From Paenibacillus harenae DSM 16969 (lineage in GTDB: Bacteria; Bacillota; Bacilli; Paenibacillales; Paenibacillaceae): a DNA stretch of 64,000 bases. Position numbers and translations under genes: made by a program. This document shows, piece by piece, positions 43,041-51,732 of the stretch (position 1 is its first letter; every line of letters starts with the position of its first letter). The stretch lies in assembly GCF_000422465.1 (NCBI RefSeq), contig NZ_KE383844.1, positions 495,070 through 559,069 of the forward strand, written 5' to 3'. A model generated the notes under the pieces. The model made no database searches. It was not told the DNA's origin and saw only the letters and a list, made by a program, of their open reading frames with translations.

Positions 43041-44833
43041 GAACTCTCCCCCTCTCTGCCTGAAATCGGAAACGACGCAATAACGACCGTTCCCCGTCCC
43101 GGTTCGCTTTCGACCCGCAGGCCGCAGGTTTCACCGAACATCAGCTGAATTCGGCGGTGCACATTAAGCAGACCGATTCCTCGCCGGCCCGTCTGCCCGG
43201 CATCCGTATCACCCGGATCATGCGCGCCTTCCAGCGCTCCGGTTAAACGCCGCAGCGTCTCCGGATCCATCCCTACCCCGTCATCCTCTACAACGATTTC
43301 CAGTCTGCCGCCCGCTTCCCGGGAATAAACGCGCAGCAAGCCGGAATGGCTGAGCGGCTCCAGACCGTATTTCACGGCGTTCTCGACAATCGGCTGCAGA
43401 ATCATCTTTGGAACCTCAACATCCAGCCAGCGCTCCTCCACCTCGATTGAAGTGCGTACCCGCCCGCTAAGCCTTGTTTCAATAATCGTAAAATAATGCT
43501 GAAACTGCTCGAGCTCCTGCCTCAGCGTCGTACGGGAAGCTTCCTCCCAGTCGCTGCTGTAGCGAAAAATGCGGGATAAGGCCAGGATGACCCGGCCCAG
43601 CCGGTCATTCTCCCGCTCATCCAGCATCCAATAGATCATATCGAGCGTATTGAACAGAAAATGCGGATTCACCTGGGATTGAAGCGCCTGCAGCTGGGCG
43701 TTCTTCTCGCTGATGGAAGCGAGCTTGATCCGCTCGACCAGCTCATCCATGCGCTTCACCATCCGATTGAAGGAGTCGACCAGCACGTTAATCTCATAGT
43801 AGGACTGCACCTGCACTTTACCTTTGAAGTTCCCGATCTCCACCTGCTTCATCTGATGAATCAACCGCTTGAACGGCGAGGAGAACGAACGCGAGACGAG
43901 CGTTGCCAGTACGGTAGCGGCAACGACGAGCAGCAGCGTTACCGTCAGCAGAAACTGCTGCGTCTGCTTCAGCTCCAGCCGCAGCTCCTCATTCGGCGTG
44001 ATGCCGATCATTGTCCAGCCGGCCATGCCGATTTGGGCGGCGGTTACCATAGCCCCGTCCCTTTCCCGGACGAAAACCTCATTCTTCTTCAGCGTCCCCA
44101 GCCAATCCTGCGGCACATTCGCAAAGTCTTCCGTCTCTTCCTTCGTCCGTATAATGTCCTTGCCAAGCGCATCCCGGATGATAACCAGGCTGCTGGGCCC
44201 CAAGCTGGCGTTCGACAGGGCCGACACAATGGCGTCCGCATCCGTCTCGATAAGCACAATGCCGATCGACTTCAGCGCGCTAAGCTCGTACAGCTGCCGT
44301 CCGAAAGCAAAAACAGGCCGGCGAATTCCCCCGCTCATCAAGGATTCCGGGAATACGCCGAGCCATTTCATCTCGCCGGTGGTCTGCTTCAGCTCGTTAA
44401 ACCACGACGTCTCTGAATAGTCTCTTACCGAAGCGCCGTTAGTAAGGTCAAAGCTGAACACCTTGCCGCGATTTGTAACAATATGAATGCCGATGATATC
44501 GCTCCGCGAATAGAAGATAGCGCCGATGTTATCGGTAATTCTCCGCTCCAGATTAACAGCCTCGACCGGTTCCGCGGCAGCGTACTGCTGGAGCAGCCTC
44601 ATCAGATCATTGTTGCTGTTCAGCGACTTTGTCACACTGTCGTACCCTTTAAGCAGAAGATCGAACAGGCCGACTGTCTGCGAAATATTTTTTTCGGCAA
44701 TGACGCCGACCTTATCCCGAATTTGCTCCGTCGCCCGCTGGTAATAAACCAGGCTTACAATAAACAGCAGGCCGAGCATGCTGAGCAGAAAAATCGGGAA
44801 CAGGCGGCCGTGAATCGTTTGAAAATTTTTCAT
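43037..44833 (-). CDS. Sensor histidine kinase, YesM type
   Basis: 598 residues. A membrane helix at about 12-32, an extracellular sensor domain of about 250 residues (Cache-like), a second helix at about 290-312, a HAMP linker, then the His_kinase domain with the phospho-acceptor His in LQSQVNPHFLFNTLDMIYW, and an HATPase_c domain with NAVKYG and DDGVGM. It senses an extracellular signal, probably via a binding protein or sugar, and phosphorylates the YesN-type regulator. It starts 10 bp after the permease gene, so the kinase and regulator belong to the importer operon. Confidence 0.95.
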   Translation of the reverse strand: MKNFQTIHGRLFPIFLLSMLGLLFIVSLVYYQRATEQIRDKVGVIAEKNISQTVGLFDLLLKGYDSVTKSLNSNNDLMRLLQQYAAAEPVEAVNLERRITDNIGAIFYSRSDIIGIHIVTNRGKVFSFDLTNGASVRDYSETSWFNELKQTTGEMKWLGVFPESLMSGGIRRPVFAFGRQLYELSALKSIGIVLIETDADAIVSALSNASLGPSSLVIIRDALGKDIIRTKEETEDFANVPQDWLGTLKKNEVFVRERDGAMVTAAQIGMAGWTMIGITPNEELRLELKQTQQFLLTVTLLLVVAATVLATLVSRSFSSPFKRLIHQMKQVEIGNFKGKVQVQSYYEINVLVDSFNRMVKRMDELVERIKLASISEKNAQLQALQSQVNPHFLFNTLDMIYWMLDERENDRLGRVILALSRIFRYSSDWEEASRTTLRQELEQFQHYFTIIETRLSGRVRTSIEVEERWLDVEVPKMILQPIVENAVKYGLEPLSHSGLLRVYSREAGGRLEIVVEDDGVGMDPETLRRLTGALEGAHDPGDTDAGQTGRRGIGLLNVHRRIQLMFGETCGLRVESEPGRGTVVIASFPISGREGESS

Positions 44834-44842
44834 GATCCTATC

Positions 44843-45721
44843 TTAACCCTTTACGGCACCGGCTACCATGCCTTTCGTAATTTTCTCGGCGAGCAGGAAA
44901 TAGGCGACGATAACCGGCAAAGCGCCAAGCACCAGGAACGCGCCGATTGCGCCGTAGTTAACCGAATATTGGCTGACGAAGCTGTTCACGCCGAACGGAA
45001 GCGTCTTGAGCCGCTCGGAAGAAATAAATGTCGCCGCTAGTATATATTCGTTCCAAATGTTAATGAAGGTTAGAATGCACACGGTCATAATCGGCGGTAC
45101 CGACACCGGCAGCATAATGCTGCGGAAGATACGGAATACGCCCGCCCCGTCCATAATGGCCGATTCTTCGATCTCATGCGGAATCGACTTCATAAATCCG
45201 CTAAGAATAAAGACGGCGATCGGCGTCTGGAAGGCGATATACGGCAGGATGAGCGACAAATGCGTGTTCAGAATATCGACATTGCTGAACATAATCATGA
45301 GCGGGAGCAGCGTGCCCTGCAGCGGAATCATCATGCCCAGCAGAAAGATCAGCAGAACCAGCTGCCCGTATTTCCAGCGGAAGCGCGAAATGGCGAATGC
45401 CGTAAGCGAAGCCAGTAAAATAACGCCAACCATGGTCACCGAGGTAACAAGCAGGCTGTTGGATAAATACTTCCAGTAGTTTCCGCTCTCGATGGCGGCG
45501 CTGTAGTTGCTCCATTGCCATTGCGATGGAAGGGCGAAGAAATTGCCCGACAATATTTCCTCATTCGTCTTGAACGAATAGAGCAGCAGCCACAGAAGCG
45601 GATACAGCTGGGTAACGATCAGTACGCCAAGCACGGCGAATACCATCATTTTGGCAAAAGAGAAACGAATTCGCCGGGTTGCAACGGCAGGCGCGGCCGG
45701 TATTGCTGCAGATTGATTCAT
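44843..45721 (-). CDS. Sugar ABC permease, YesQ/MalG-like
   Basis: 292 residues, six membrane helices, with EAA-like loop EESAIMDGAGVFRIFRSIM near 195. AAGGAGG precedes the ATG. It lies 16 bp after the partner permease and 9 bp before the kinase gene. Confidence 0.92.
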   Translation of the reverse strand: MNQSAAIPAAPAVATRRIRFSFAKMMVFAVLGVLIVTQLYPLLWLLLYSFKTNEEILSGNFFALPSQWQWSNYSAAIESGNYWKYLSNSLLVTSVTMVGVILLASLTAFAISRFRWKYGQLVLLIFLLGMMIPLQGTLLPLMIMFSNVDILNTHLSLILPYIAFQTPIAVFILSGFMKSIPHEIEESAIMDGAGVFRIFRSIMLPVSVPPIMTVCILTFINIWNEYILAATFISSERLKTLPFGVNSFVSQYSVNYGAIGAFLVLGALPVIVAYFLLAEKITKGMVAGAVKG

Positions 45722-45737
45722 GCGAAGCGCCTCCTTC

Positions 45738-46631
45738 TTACGTGTATTTTTTGTCCAGACGAGTGAACAAGAAATTGATAATCACGGTTGCGGCCAGGCA
45801 GACAACGACCAGGAATGACGCAATGGCGCTGCCGTAGCCGTATTCCTGCGACAGGAACGACATTTTGTACATATGGCTCGAAATCACGTCCGTCGCATTT
45901 GCGGGTCCGCCTCCGGTCATGACCATAATCAGGTCAAACGACTGAAGGGAGCCGATAAATGAAAGCACTACCGATATTTTAAAAATCGGAATGATCATAG
46001 GCAGCGTAATATATCGATCGGCCTTGAAGCCGTCCGCTCCGTCTATCTTGGCGGCTTCGTAGATGTCGGCCGGAATGTTCTGAATGCCGGTGAATTGAAT
46101 TAAGACATGATAGCCCAAGTATTGCCATAAGCCGACCAGAATGATCGCAAAGATGGCGATTTTCGGTTCGGTCAGCCAGGAATGAGTCCATTCCTCAAGA
46201 CCGATCATAATAAGCAGTTGATTGATCATGCCGCCCATGGAGGCCGGATTATAGATCGTCTTCCACAGTTGCCCAATGACGACGACGGACAAAATTACAG
46301 GCAGAAAATAGCTGGATACAAGGAAATTGGGCTTGCGGACATAACGGCTGATCAGAATAGCCACGAACAGCGCAATCGGAAGCTGGATGAGCATAGAGAA
46401 GCCAGCCAGCATAAAAGTGCGTCCGACGGCCGGCCAGAAGACGGCGTCCGACGTCAGCATTTTCACGAAATTATCGAAGCCGACAAACGTTGACTCCCCG
46501 ATGCCGTTCCAGTCCAGCATGCCGCTGTAGAAGGAAATGAGTATTGGAACAAAAACAAGCGAGATGTAAATCAGCAAACAAGGCAGCACGAATGCCGCGA
46601 TCGTCCACCTGGATACTTTCAGTACGTTCAA
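45738..46631 (-). CDS. Sugar ABC permease, YesP/MalF-like
   Basis: 297 residues, six membrane helices, EAA loop YEAAKIDGADGFKADRYIT near 205. I chose the TTG at 46631 because GAAGGAG lies 9 nt upstream; two earlier TTGs overlap the site. The 182-bp gap to the binding-protein gene carries a nested hairpin. Confidence 0.9.
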   Translation of the reverse strand: MNVLKVSRWTIAAFVLPCLLIYISLVFVPILISFYSGMLDWNGIGESTFVGFDNFVKMLTSDAVFWPAVGRTFMLAGFSMLIQLPIALFVAILISRYVRKPNFLVSSYFLPVILSVVVIGQLWKTIYNPASMGGMINQLLIMIGLEEWTHSWLTEPKIAIFAIILVGLWQYLGYHVLIQFTGIQNIPADIYEAAKIDGADGFKADRYITLPMIIPIFKISVVLSFIGSLQSFDLIMVMTGGGPANATDVISSHMYKMSFLSQEYGYGSAIASFLVVVCLAATVIINFLFTRLDKKYT

Positions 46632-46716
46632 GGCATCCAACTCCTTCAAGCTTTATCGCCGATCAAGCGTAAACGGCTGAGCCGGCCTTTGGCGGCAAAG
46701 CAATCGTTTCGCGGTG

Positions 46717-46763
46717 AAATATAAGCTAAATTATAAGTGCTAAACTTATAAAGTCTTATATTT
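46717..46763 (-). promoter_or_regulatory. Nested hairpin between binding-protein and permease genes
   Basis: AAATATAAG (46717-46725) and CTTATATTT (46755-46763) enclose TTATAAG (46731-46737) and CTTATAA (46745-46751). In importer operons hairpins at this position reduce expression of the permeases relative to the abundant binding protein by partial termination or RNA processing. The same role is likely here. Confidence 0.6.
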
Positions 46764-46813
46764 GAAGAAAGGGGGAGCGCTGGGCAGCCCCTTTAACCAT
46801 CACAAGGCGGCAA

Positions 46814-48166
46814 TTATTTATTGTCTTCGTAAGCTTTCTGATGCTCTTTCGCCACATCGGCAGCTTCTTTCTTGGAAACGAACAGGTTTTGAATGCTGGA
46901 CAAATGAATTTGGGACGTTCCCGGGTTCATCGTGTTATCGAATGAGAGATCTCCGCCCTTTACTTCCTTGAACAGGTTCAGAACGTCGACTGCCATCTTC
47001 GAATAACCGGCAGCAGCAAAGTCCTCATCGATGTTTTGAGCGACGCCGACTGCGCCTTTCACCTTGAACGCTTCGATCGGGTAGTTGATCATAAAGAAGT
47101 TCAAGAAATCGAGTGTCTCCTCCAGATGCTCGCTGTTCTTCGATACCGCGAAGCCGCTGCCCGGAGCCAGCATGAACTCGTTCGGATCGCCTTTGCCGTT
47201 TACGGCAGGGAACTTGAATACGCCGATATTGTCATTTTTGCTTGCTTCAGAGGTTTCGATACCGCCTGTTGCCCAGCTCCCCATGTAGTACATAGCCGCT
47301 TGGCCCGTCTTGAACAGGTTCTCGCCGGCGTTGTAATCGAAGGATGTGGCGCCTTCTTGGAACGCGCTTGCTTGAACCAGCGATTGGAATGCGTCAACCG
47401 CCTCGGTGAATGCCGGATCTTCAAATGTTTTGCTGCCGTCCAGTACGGACTGCAGGAAGCCGGGACCGTTCGTGCGGAGCAGGATGTTCATGAACAGGAA
47501 CGAGCCGGTCCAGCTGTCCTTCTCGCCGATTGCGATTGGCGTAATGCCAGCCGCCTTCAGCGTCTTCGCCGCTTCAACCATTTCCTCGAATGTCTGCGGA
47601 ACCTCAACGCCCGCTTTCTCGAACAACGATTTGTTGTAATAGACAACGCCGATGTTGTTGCCGTCAGGCAGCGCGTACAGGTTGCCGTCGAATGTGTAGT
47701 AGTCCAGAATGCCTTCCTGGAACGTATCCTTCAGACCGTTCTGCTCGACCATCTCATTCAGCGGCGCGAACAGGCCGGCTTCAACGAATGGCTGCATTTG
47801 AGCGGCCGGGTTCACGATCGTAATGTCCGGAATTTCCTTGGAAGCCGCTTGCGTCTTCAGCTTCAGCTTCTGCTGGTCGGTATTCAAGGAGTCCAGCTCG
47901 ATCTTCACATTCGGATGCTCGGTCTCGTACTTCGATACGATTTCGCGAATCATTTTATATTTCGGATCCGTAGGGTCCGGATAAATATTTTGGAAAGTAA
48001 TCGTTACTTTCTTGCCGTCTCCCGCACCGGCTCCGTTTCCGTTTCCGTCTCCCGCTGCCGGTGTCTCGCCGTTCGTATTTCCTCCATTAGCGCCGCACGC
48101 GGTAAGTCCAAAGGCAAGGACGCCGGCCAATGCAAAGCTAAGCCACTTTCCTCTTCTATTTCCCAT
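46814..48166 (-). CDS. Sugar ABC substrate-binding lipoprotein (YesO-like)
   Basis: 450 residues from ATG 48166, which has AAGGGGG 8 nt upstream; the frame is open 19 codons further but with no site. Lipoprotein signal with LTACG, Cys at about residue 24, then a Gly/Asn/Ala-rich linker and a family-1 binding domain starting VTITFQNIYPDPTDPKYKMI. First gene of the operon that continues with two permeases, a histidine kinase and a response regulator. The sugar is unknown; YesO relatives bind pectin-derived oligosaccharides. Confidence 0.93.
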   Translation of the reverse strand: MGNRRGKWLSFALAGVLAFGLTACGANGGNTNGETPAAGDGNGNGAGAGDGKKVTITFQNIYPDPTDPKYKMIREIVSKYETEHPNVKIELDSLNTDQQKLKLKTQAASKEIPDITIVNPAAQMQPFVEAGLFAPLNEMVEQNGLKDTFQEGILDYYTFDGNLYALPDGNNIGVVYYNKSLFEKAGVEVPQTFEEMVEAAKTLKAAGITPIAIGEKDSWTGSFLFMNILLRTNGPGFLQSVLDGSKTFEDPAFTEAVDAFQSLVQASAFQEGATSFDYNAGENLFKTGQAAMYYMGSWATGGIETSEASKNDNIGVFKFPAVNGKGDPNEFMLAPGSGFAVSKNSEHLEETLDFLNFFMINYPIEAFKVKGAVGVAQNIDEDFAAAGYSKMAVDVLNLFKEVKGGDLSFDNTMNPGTSQIHLSSIQNLFVSKKEAADVAKEHQKAYEDNK

Positions 48167-48302
48167 GTTTATATCCCCCTTAATGGTTATGGAGCTATTA
48201 TGCTTCATATCCGTTCCTCTCACAATGAAGTTTCTTAGGATGAGATGTTTGTTTTCTTTAGGTGGGGTTATGCTGCATTATTTCCTGAACACGCAAGCAG
48301 AA

Positions 48303-48332
48303 ACGCCTTTCGGCGTCCTTGTCAGAGGACGC
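48303..48332 (-). promoter_or_regulatory. Two overlapping, mutually exclusive hairpins upstream of the YesO-like gene
   Basis: On the minus strand GCGTCCT-CTGACA-AGGACGC (48313-48332) and ACGCC-GAAA-GGCGT (48303-48316) share four bases and cannot form together. They lie about 140 nt upstream of the binding-protein start, a position suited to leader control or to an operator for the AraC-type regulator. Confidence 0.4.
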
Positions 48333-48399
48333 AAACCGTTTCGCGAAGAATTCTAAACGCATATAAGCGTAAACCTTATAAATTATTAGCATTAAAAAA

Positions 48400-48443
48400 T
48401 ACCGCCAAACATCATTCCCGTATTCGGAATAATGCCGGCGGTA
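48400..48443 (-). terminator. Terminator of the BtrH-like operon
   Basis: On the minus strand ACCGCC...CATTATTCCG pairs with CGGGAATGATG...GGCGGT, followed by ATTTTTTAA. It starts 12 bp after the last stop. Confidence 0.88.
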
Positions 48444-48454
48444 CTGGCCGCAGC

Positions 48455-49399
48455 CTATCTTAAAGCGATATCGTGCCTTCGAATATCAATCGTCTCACGC
48501 ATGAACGTTTTGATCGTTGCAATCGCCATTTCTTCGGACTGCCTGGCGGCGGCGAATAGAGGGATAAGCTGTTGATCCGCCGAGCCTGCCAGCCGCTCCG
48601 CCTCATCGAATGCCGCCTCCAAGGACTTGTAATGCTCAACCGCCGTTCGAAGCTCTGGCCAGTAGGTCTCCAGCGCGGCAAAATACCGGCTGATGTCCCG
48701 TTTGGCAGCGGCATAGCTGCGGATAACGGCCGATATTCCCGAACGGTCATAGTCTCCGCTATGCAGTGCCGCTAGTATGGCATCATATGCCGAACGCCCG
48801 CAGGCATAATCCGCTTCGGGCAGCATCGGATCATGCGTTTCCCATTTATGAACGGCTTGCATGAGCGACTCCCTGCAGATTTCAAGATGATCGAGCGCGA
48901 TGCGATTCTCGAACACTTGGTAGTACCAGTAAGGCGAGGCATTTCTGCCAAAATCCACATACGGCAGCAGCACAAGCTCATCCGCTTCTCCATTCGATAT
49001 CCATAACGCTTCCCGTTCGTCATCGTAGCCGGCGGCAATGACGAATCGGTTATTCCATAGGATCGCTCCTATTCCGCCGTCAATCGCGCCTTTGATCTGA
49101 GCGATGGCATCCCGCTTGTAGAGCGGAAAGGTCGCGTCAAAGTAAAAGCCGGCTCCCGACCAAGCGGCTACGCCGATAAAGTCTGCGGCAAGAAAGTTTT
49201 CCGCGATCCAGTTGTAAGCGACAGGCGATTCCGCCGTTAACCGCCGGCTGACCGTAAAGCGAAAGGCTGACGCCGTCATGCCGGCGAGCATCGGCTTCGG
49301 GAAGGAAAACCATCTCTTGCGGGTCAATACGGCGTGCATGGCGTCGATATAAGAATTCGACTCAATGGTCATCTTCAAATCCGCTAGTATGACAGCCAT
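48455..49399 (-). CDS. BtrH/C39-like fold protein, paralogue 2
   Basis: 314 residues, no signal peptide. About 25-30% similar by eye to the neighbouring gene, with the shared marks SYIDAMHAVL (residues about 16-25), LAGMTASAFRFTV, GGIGAILWN, and AAGYDDEREALWISNG. This pattern fits the N-terminal domain of butirosin protein BtrH and other papain/C39-like acyl-transfer or peptidase folds. The Cys expected near the N-terminal SYIDA helix is not present, and the His expected before GYDDE is replaced by Val/Ile/Ala. So the fold may be kept but the catalytic pair lost. It lies 30 bp after its paralogue. The C-terminal 130 residues are helical. Function unknown. Confidence 0.75.
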   Translation of the reverse strand: MAVILADLKMTIESNSYIDAMHAVLTRKRWFSFPKPMLAGMTASAFRFTVSRRLTAESPVAYNWIAENFLAADFIGVAAWSGAGFYFDATFPLYKRDAIAQIKGAIDGGIGAILWNNRFVIAAGYDDEREALWISNGEADELVLLPYVDFGRNASPYWYYQVFENRIALDHLEICRESLMQAVHKWETHDPMLPEADYACGRSAYDAILAALHSGDYDRSGISAVIRSYAAAKRDISRYFAALETYWPELRTAVEHYKSLEAAFDEAERLAGSADQQLIPLFAAARQSEEMAIATIKTFMRETIDIRRHDIALR

Positions 49400-49429
49400 A
49401 ATTGTACACCTCTCTCTGCGCCTGCGCGG

Positions 49430-50428
49430 TTACTTAGGCGTATGCGCTCCCCAGCGCGGAACGACGGACCGCTTTGGGTCAGGATAAGCGCGGGATATGG
49501 CGCGAAACAAATCGACCGCCCGGTCTTCAAGCGATTGCGCGGCCGTCAAGCCGCCGATCAGTTCTTCAATTAGGCTGCGATCGATTTGCCGCCTCCCGTT
49601 CGTTTCGGCAATGCTGCCCTCCATATCCGGAATAGACGCGGCTAATTGCTCGTATAGTACCGATGCGTCGTCCAGTTCCGGCCAAATGCCGCGCGCCTCT
49701 CGCAAATACGCACAAATTTCTTTTCGGGAATGGAAGTAGGAATCCAGAATATAGACGGCCCCGTTCTCATCGTAGCCGCCTTTATGAAGAGCGTGAATGA
49801 GAAAATCATAGGCCAGCTTGCCCGAGGCTATATCCTTGTTCGGCAATGTTTTATAAGGGGTATCCCAGTCGTAAATAGCGAGACGAAGCGATTCGAGAAG
49901 CATCGCTTCATCAGAGACAATCACCTTTTCCCCGAATAGCTGGCAATACCAGAATTCGGTGAAATTAAGACCGAAATTGTCATAGAGCACAACTTGACGG
50001 TCACCCGACCAGCCGTCCTGAACAAAAAATACACGGTCCTCGTCGTCATAGCCGTCAATAACGCCGAACTCCGGTATCCAATAAATGGCGCCGATTCCCT
50101 CGTCCAGACTGTCCTTCGCTGCCTGTACCGCTTTCTGCTGGTAATGGCGGAACGTCGGGTGCCTGGTTCTCCCTCCGTCCATCACCGTAAATAACCCTAC
50201 ATTTTCAATGGCCGGCCTATGCTCGTTAATCCACTGCCCGTAGGCCGTTACCGATAGCGGCAGCAGCTGTTCATGAACCGTAAATTTGAATGCCATCCCG
50301 GTAAGCCCGGCGAGCCTGTGCTTCGTACCGTTGAACAAATGGGCTGCCGTCAGTATGGCGTAGAGGCTGTCTATATAAGATTTGGACTCCCGCTTCATCA
50401 GAAGCTGTTCCAACCGCACGACCGGCAT
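49430..50428 (-). CDS. BtrH/C39-like fold protein, paralogue 1
   Basis: 332 residues. SYIDSLYAIL near residue 17, LAGLTGMAFKFTVHEQLLPL, EGIGAIYWIP, and VIDGYDDEDRVFFVQDGWSG show the same BtrH/C39-like core as its neighbour. No Cys occurs in the first 60 residues and the position before GYDDE is not His, so a thiol catalytic pair is missing here too. A helical region fills the C-terminal third. It lies 24 bp after the WYL regulator gene on the same strand, so all three genes appear to be one operon. I know of no characterised system with this makeup. Confidence 0.75.
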   Translation of the reverse strand: MPVVRLEQLLMKRESKSYIDSLYAILTAAHLFNGTKHRLAGLTGMAFKFTVHEQLLPLSVTAYGQWINEHRPAIENVGLFTVMDGGRTRHPTFRHYQQKAVQAAKDSLDEGIGAIYWIPEFGVIDGYDDEDRVFFVQDGWSGDRQVVLYDNFGLNFTEFWYCQLFGEKVIVSDEAMLLESLRLAIYDWDTPYKTLPNKDIASGKLAYDFLIHALHKGGYDENGAVYILDSYFHSRKEICAYLREARGIWPELDDASVLYEQLAASIPDMEGSIAETNGRRQIDRSLIEELIGGLTAAQSLEDRAVDLFRAISRAYPDPKRSVVPRWGAHTPK

Positions 50429-50452
50429 CGCTTCGTCCCCCCGTCTCCCGTG

Positions 50453-51364
50453 CTACTCTATCAGGTTCAAGCGACTCAACGCCTGCTCGCACCTGCTCTG
50501 AAGCTTCTGCTTCAGCCAGCGGGGAGAAATCAGCTCCTCCCATTCGGCAACGAGCAGATGCTGCAGAAAGCTGTCCGCATCATAAAAAGAAACGGTATAA
50601 ACAAGCTGCTCCAGCGCATGTATGCGGTAACCGTTCCAGCTGTCCCCATTAAGCGCGGCCGGCAATTTCACTTGCGCCAAATAAGGCGTACGTGCAGGCT
50701 TCCTGCCTTCAAAATCTGTCGTTTCCGCCACCGGGCCGTGTTTAAAGGCTGGGCCGGAAATCGAAATCTGACAAATGCCGTCCAGTCTCAAGCTCGTCGG
50801 CCTCTCGTCGCCTTCGCCGTGTACAAGGACATAATCGGCATGATAGCGGGAAGCAAACCTGATTGGAGTTACATGCAAGCTGCGCTCCCCTTCCTCGTCC
50901 TTATACAGGATCATGACGGACCGGCCTTCCGACATGGCGCTGGAAAGCAGCTCCATATGCTGGATCGTCCGCGGATGAACATCGAAGATCGGCAGGCGCA
51001 GACGATCCCCGCTTGCGGTCTCCTTCGTGCTCTCGAATCGGCCAAGCAAGTCGGCGACGCGGCCGACAGACCCGGAATGATCGTAATTGTAATGCCGGTA
51101 ACGAAGCGCGAGATAGCCGAGCACCTTCTTCTCCTCATCCGTCATATACATATGCGGCAGGATAAACGCCTCGTCTTCATAGCAGTAGCCTCTCTGCTTG
51201 GCTACGTATTTCAATGGCGCGCGAAGCGACATTTCCATATATTCAATATCCCGCGCGGCTTGCCGTCTGGAAATCTCGAATTCCTTGGCGAGAAGGCTGC
51301 TGTTCGGGTAGTTGCCCGCCCGTACTTGCTGATCAAACCAACCGATACGATGCATGTTGCTCAC
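50453..51364 (-). CDS. WYL-domain transcriptional regulator
   Basis: 303 residues. The N-terminal DeoR/YafY-like HTH reads RIGWFDQQVRAGNYPNSSLL, then AKEFEISRRQAARDIEYM, followed by a WYL domain at about 125-215 (SVMILYKDEEGERSLHVTPI, SRYHADYVLV, then TSLRLDGICQI) and a C-terminal extension. WYL proteins bind nucleic acid or nucleotide-like ligands and often control defence or DNA-damage genes. Start uncertain: GTG 51364 suits the AAGGAAGGGG site; TTG 51370 and ATG 51355 are alternatives. It heads the BtrH-like operon. Confidence 0.9.
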   Translation of the reverse strand: MSNMHRIGWFDQQVRAGNYPNSSLLAKEFEISRRQAARDIEYMEMSLRAPLKYVAKQRGYCYEDEAFILPHMYMTDEEKKVLGYLALRYRHYNYDHSGSVGRVADLLGRFESTKETASGDRLRLPIFDVHPRTIQHMELLSSAMSEGRSVMILYKDEEGERSLHVTPIRFASRYHADYVLVHGEGDERPTSLRLDGICQISISGPAFKHGPVAETTDFEGRKPARTPYLAQVKLPAALNGDSWNGYRIHALEQLVYTVSFYDADSFLQHLLVAEWEELISPRWLKQKLQSRCEQALSRLNLIE

Positions 51365-51433
51365 GTCCAAACAGCCCCTTCCTTTGCTTGTTTCTTCATT
51401 ACAGCATTAAACGGCCCTTCATGCAACGATAGC

Positions 51434-51622
51434 TTAACCGTTCACGGCGTCTACCTTCTCCTGCGGTGCGTTTACGCATCGTTTGCATACTTGAAAAGAC
51501 ATTCCCTTCGAGCTTGTTTGCGTATACAGAAGCTTAATTCTGGTGCTTGCGCATATGGGGCAGGTCCCCCTTCCGCGGGAAGGAAGTTTCCATAACACGC
51601 GGCCTCTTTTTGTTTTTGGCAT
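51434..51622 (-). CDS. Small zinc-ribbon protein
   Basis: 62 residues, strongly basic. Two CxxC knuckles (Cys21/Cys24 in CPICAS and Cys46/Cys49 in CKRC), 21 residues apart, form a four-Cys zinc ribbon like those of small ribosome- or transcription-associated proteins. The N-terminal MPKTKRGRVLWKLPSRGRG suggests nucleic-acid contact. GAGG precedes the ATG. Function unknown. Confidence 0.75.
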   Translation of the reverse strand: MPKTKRGRVLWKLPSRGRGTCPICASTRIKLLYTQTSSKGMSFQVCKRCVNAPQEKVDAVNG

Positions 51623-51666
51623 CGGTTTCTAACCTCGTTTCTTTGAAGATGCCATCATTATAAAAC

Positions 51667-51697
51667 AAGTGGTACGACATAAAATGTCGTACCACTT
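51667..51697 (-). terminator. Terminator of the YheC/D-like gene
   Basis: AAGTGGTACGACAT (51667-51680) and ATGTCGTACCACTT (51684-51697) are perfectly complementary around AAA, with GTTTTATAA after it on the minus strand. Confidence 0.88.
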
Positions 51698-51732
51698 GAG
51701 CTGTTCATTATTTTCTGTCGGCTGCAGACGAT

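Noticed and set aside
26007..48166. Search for a dedicated ATPase gene for the importers
   Set aside because: No Walker A/B ABC ATPase is encoded in any of the four importer clusters; a shared MsmX-type ATPase elsewhere is the usual solution, so this is not counted as an anomaly.
47036..48238. 400-codon plus-strand open frame
   Set aside because: Antisense to the YesO-like lipoprotein gene, rich in Arg/Leu/Val as expected for a reverse frame.
50273..51595. 440-codon plus-strand open frame
   Set aside because: Antisense to the WYL regulator and zinc-ribbon genes, with no ribosome site.
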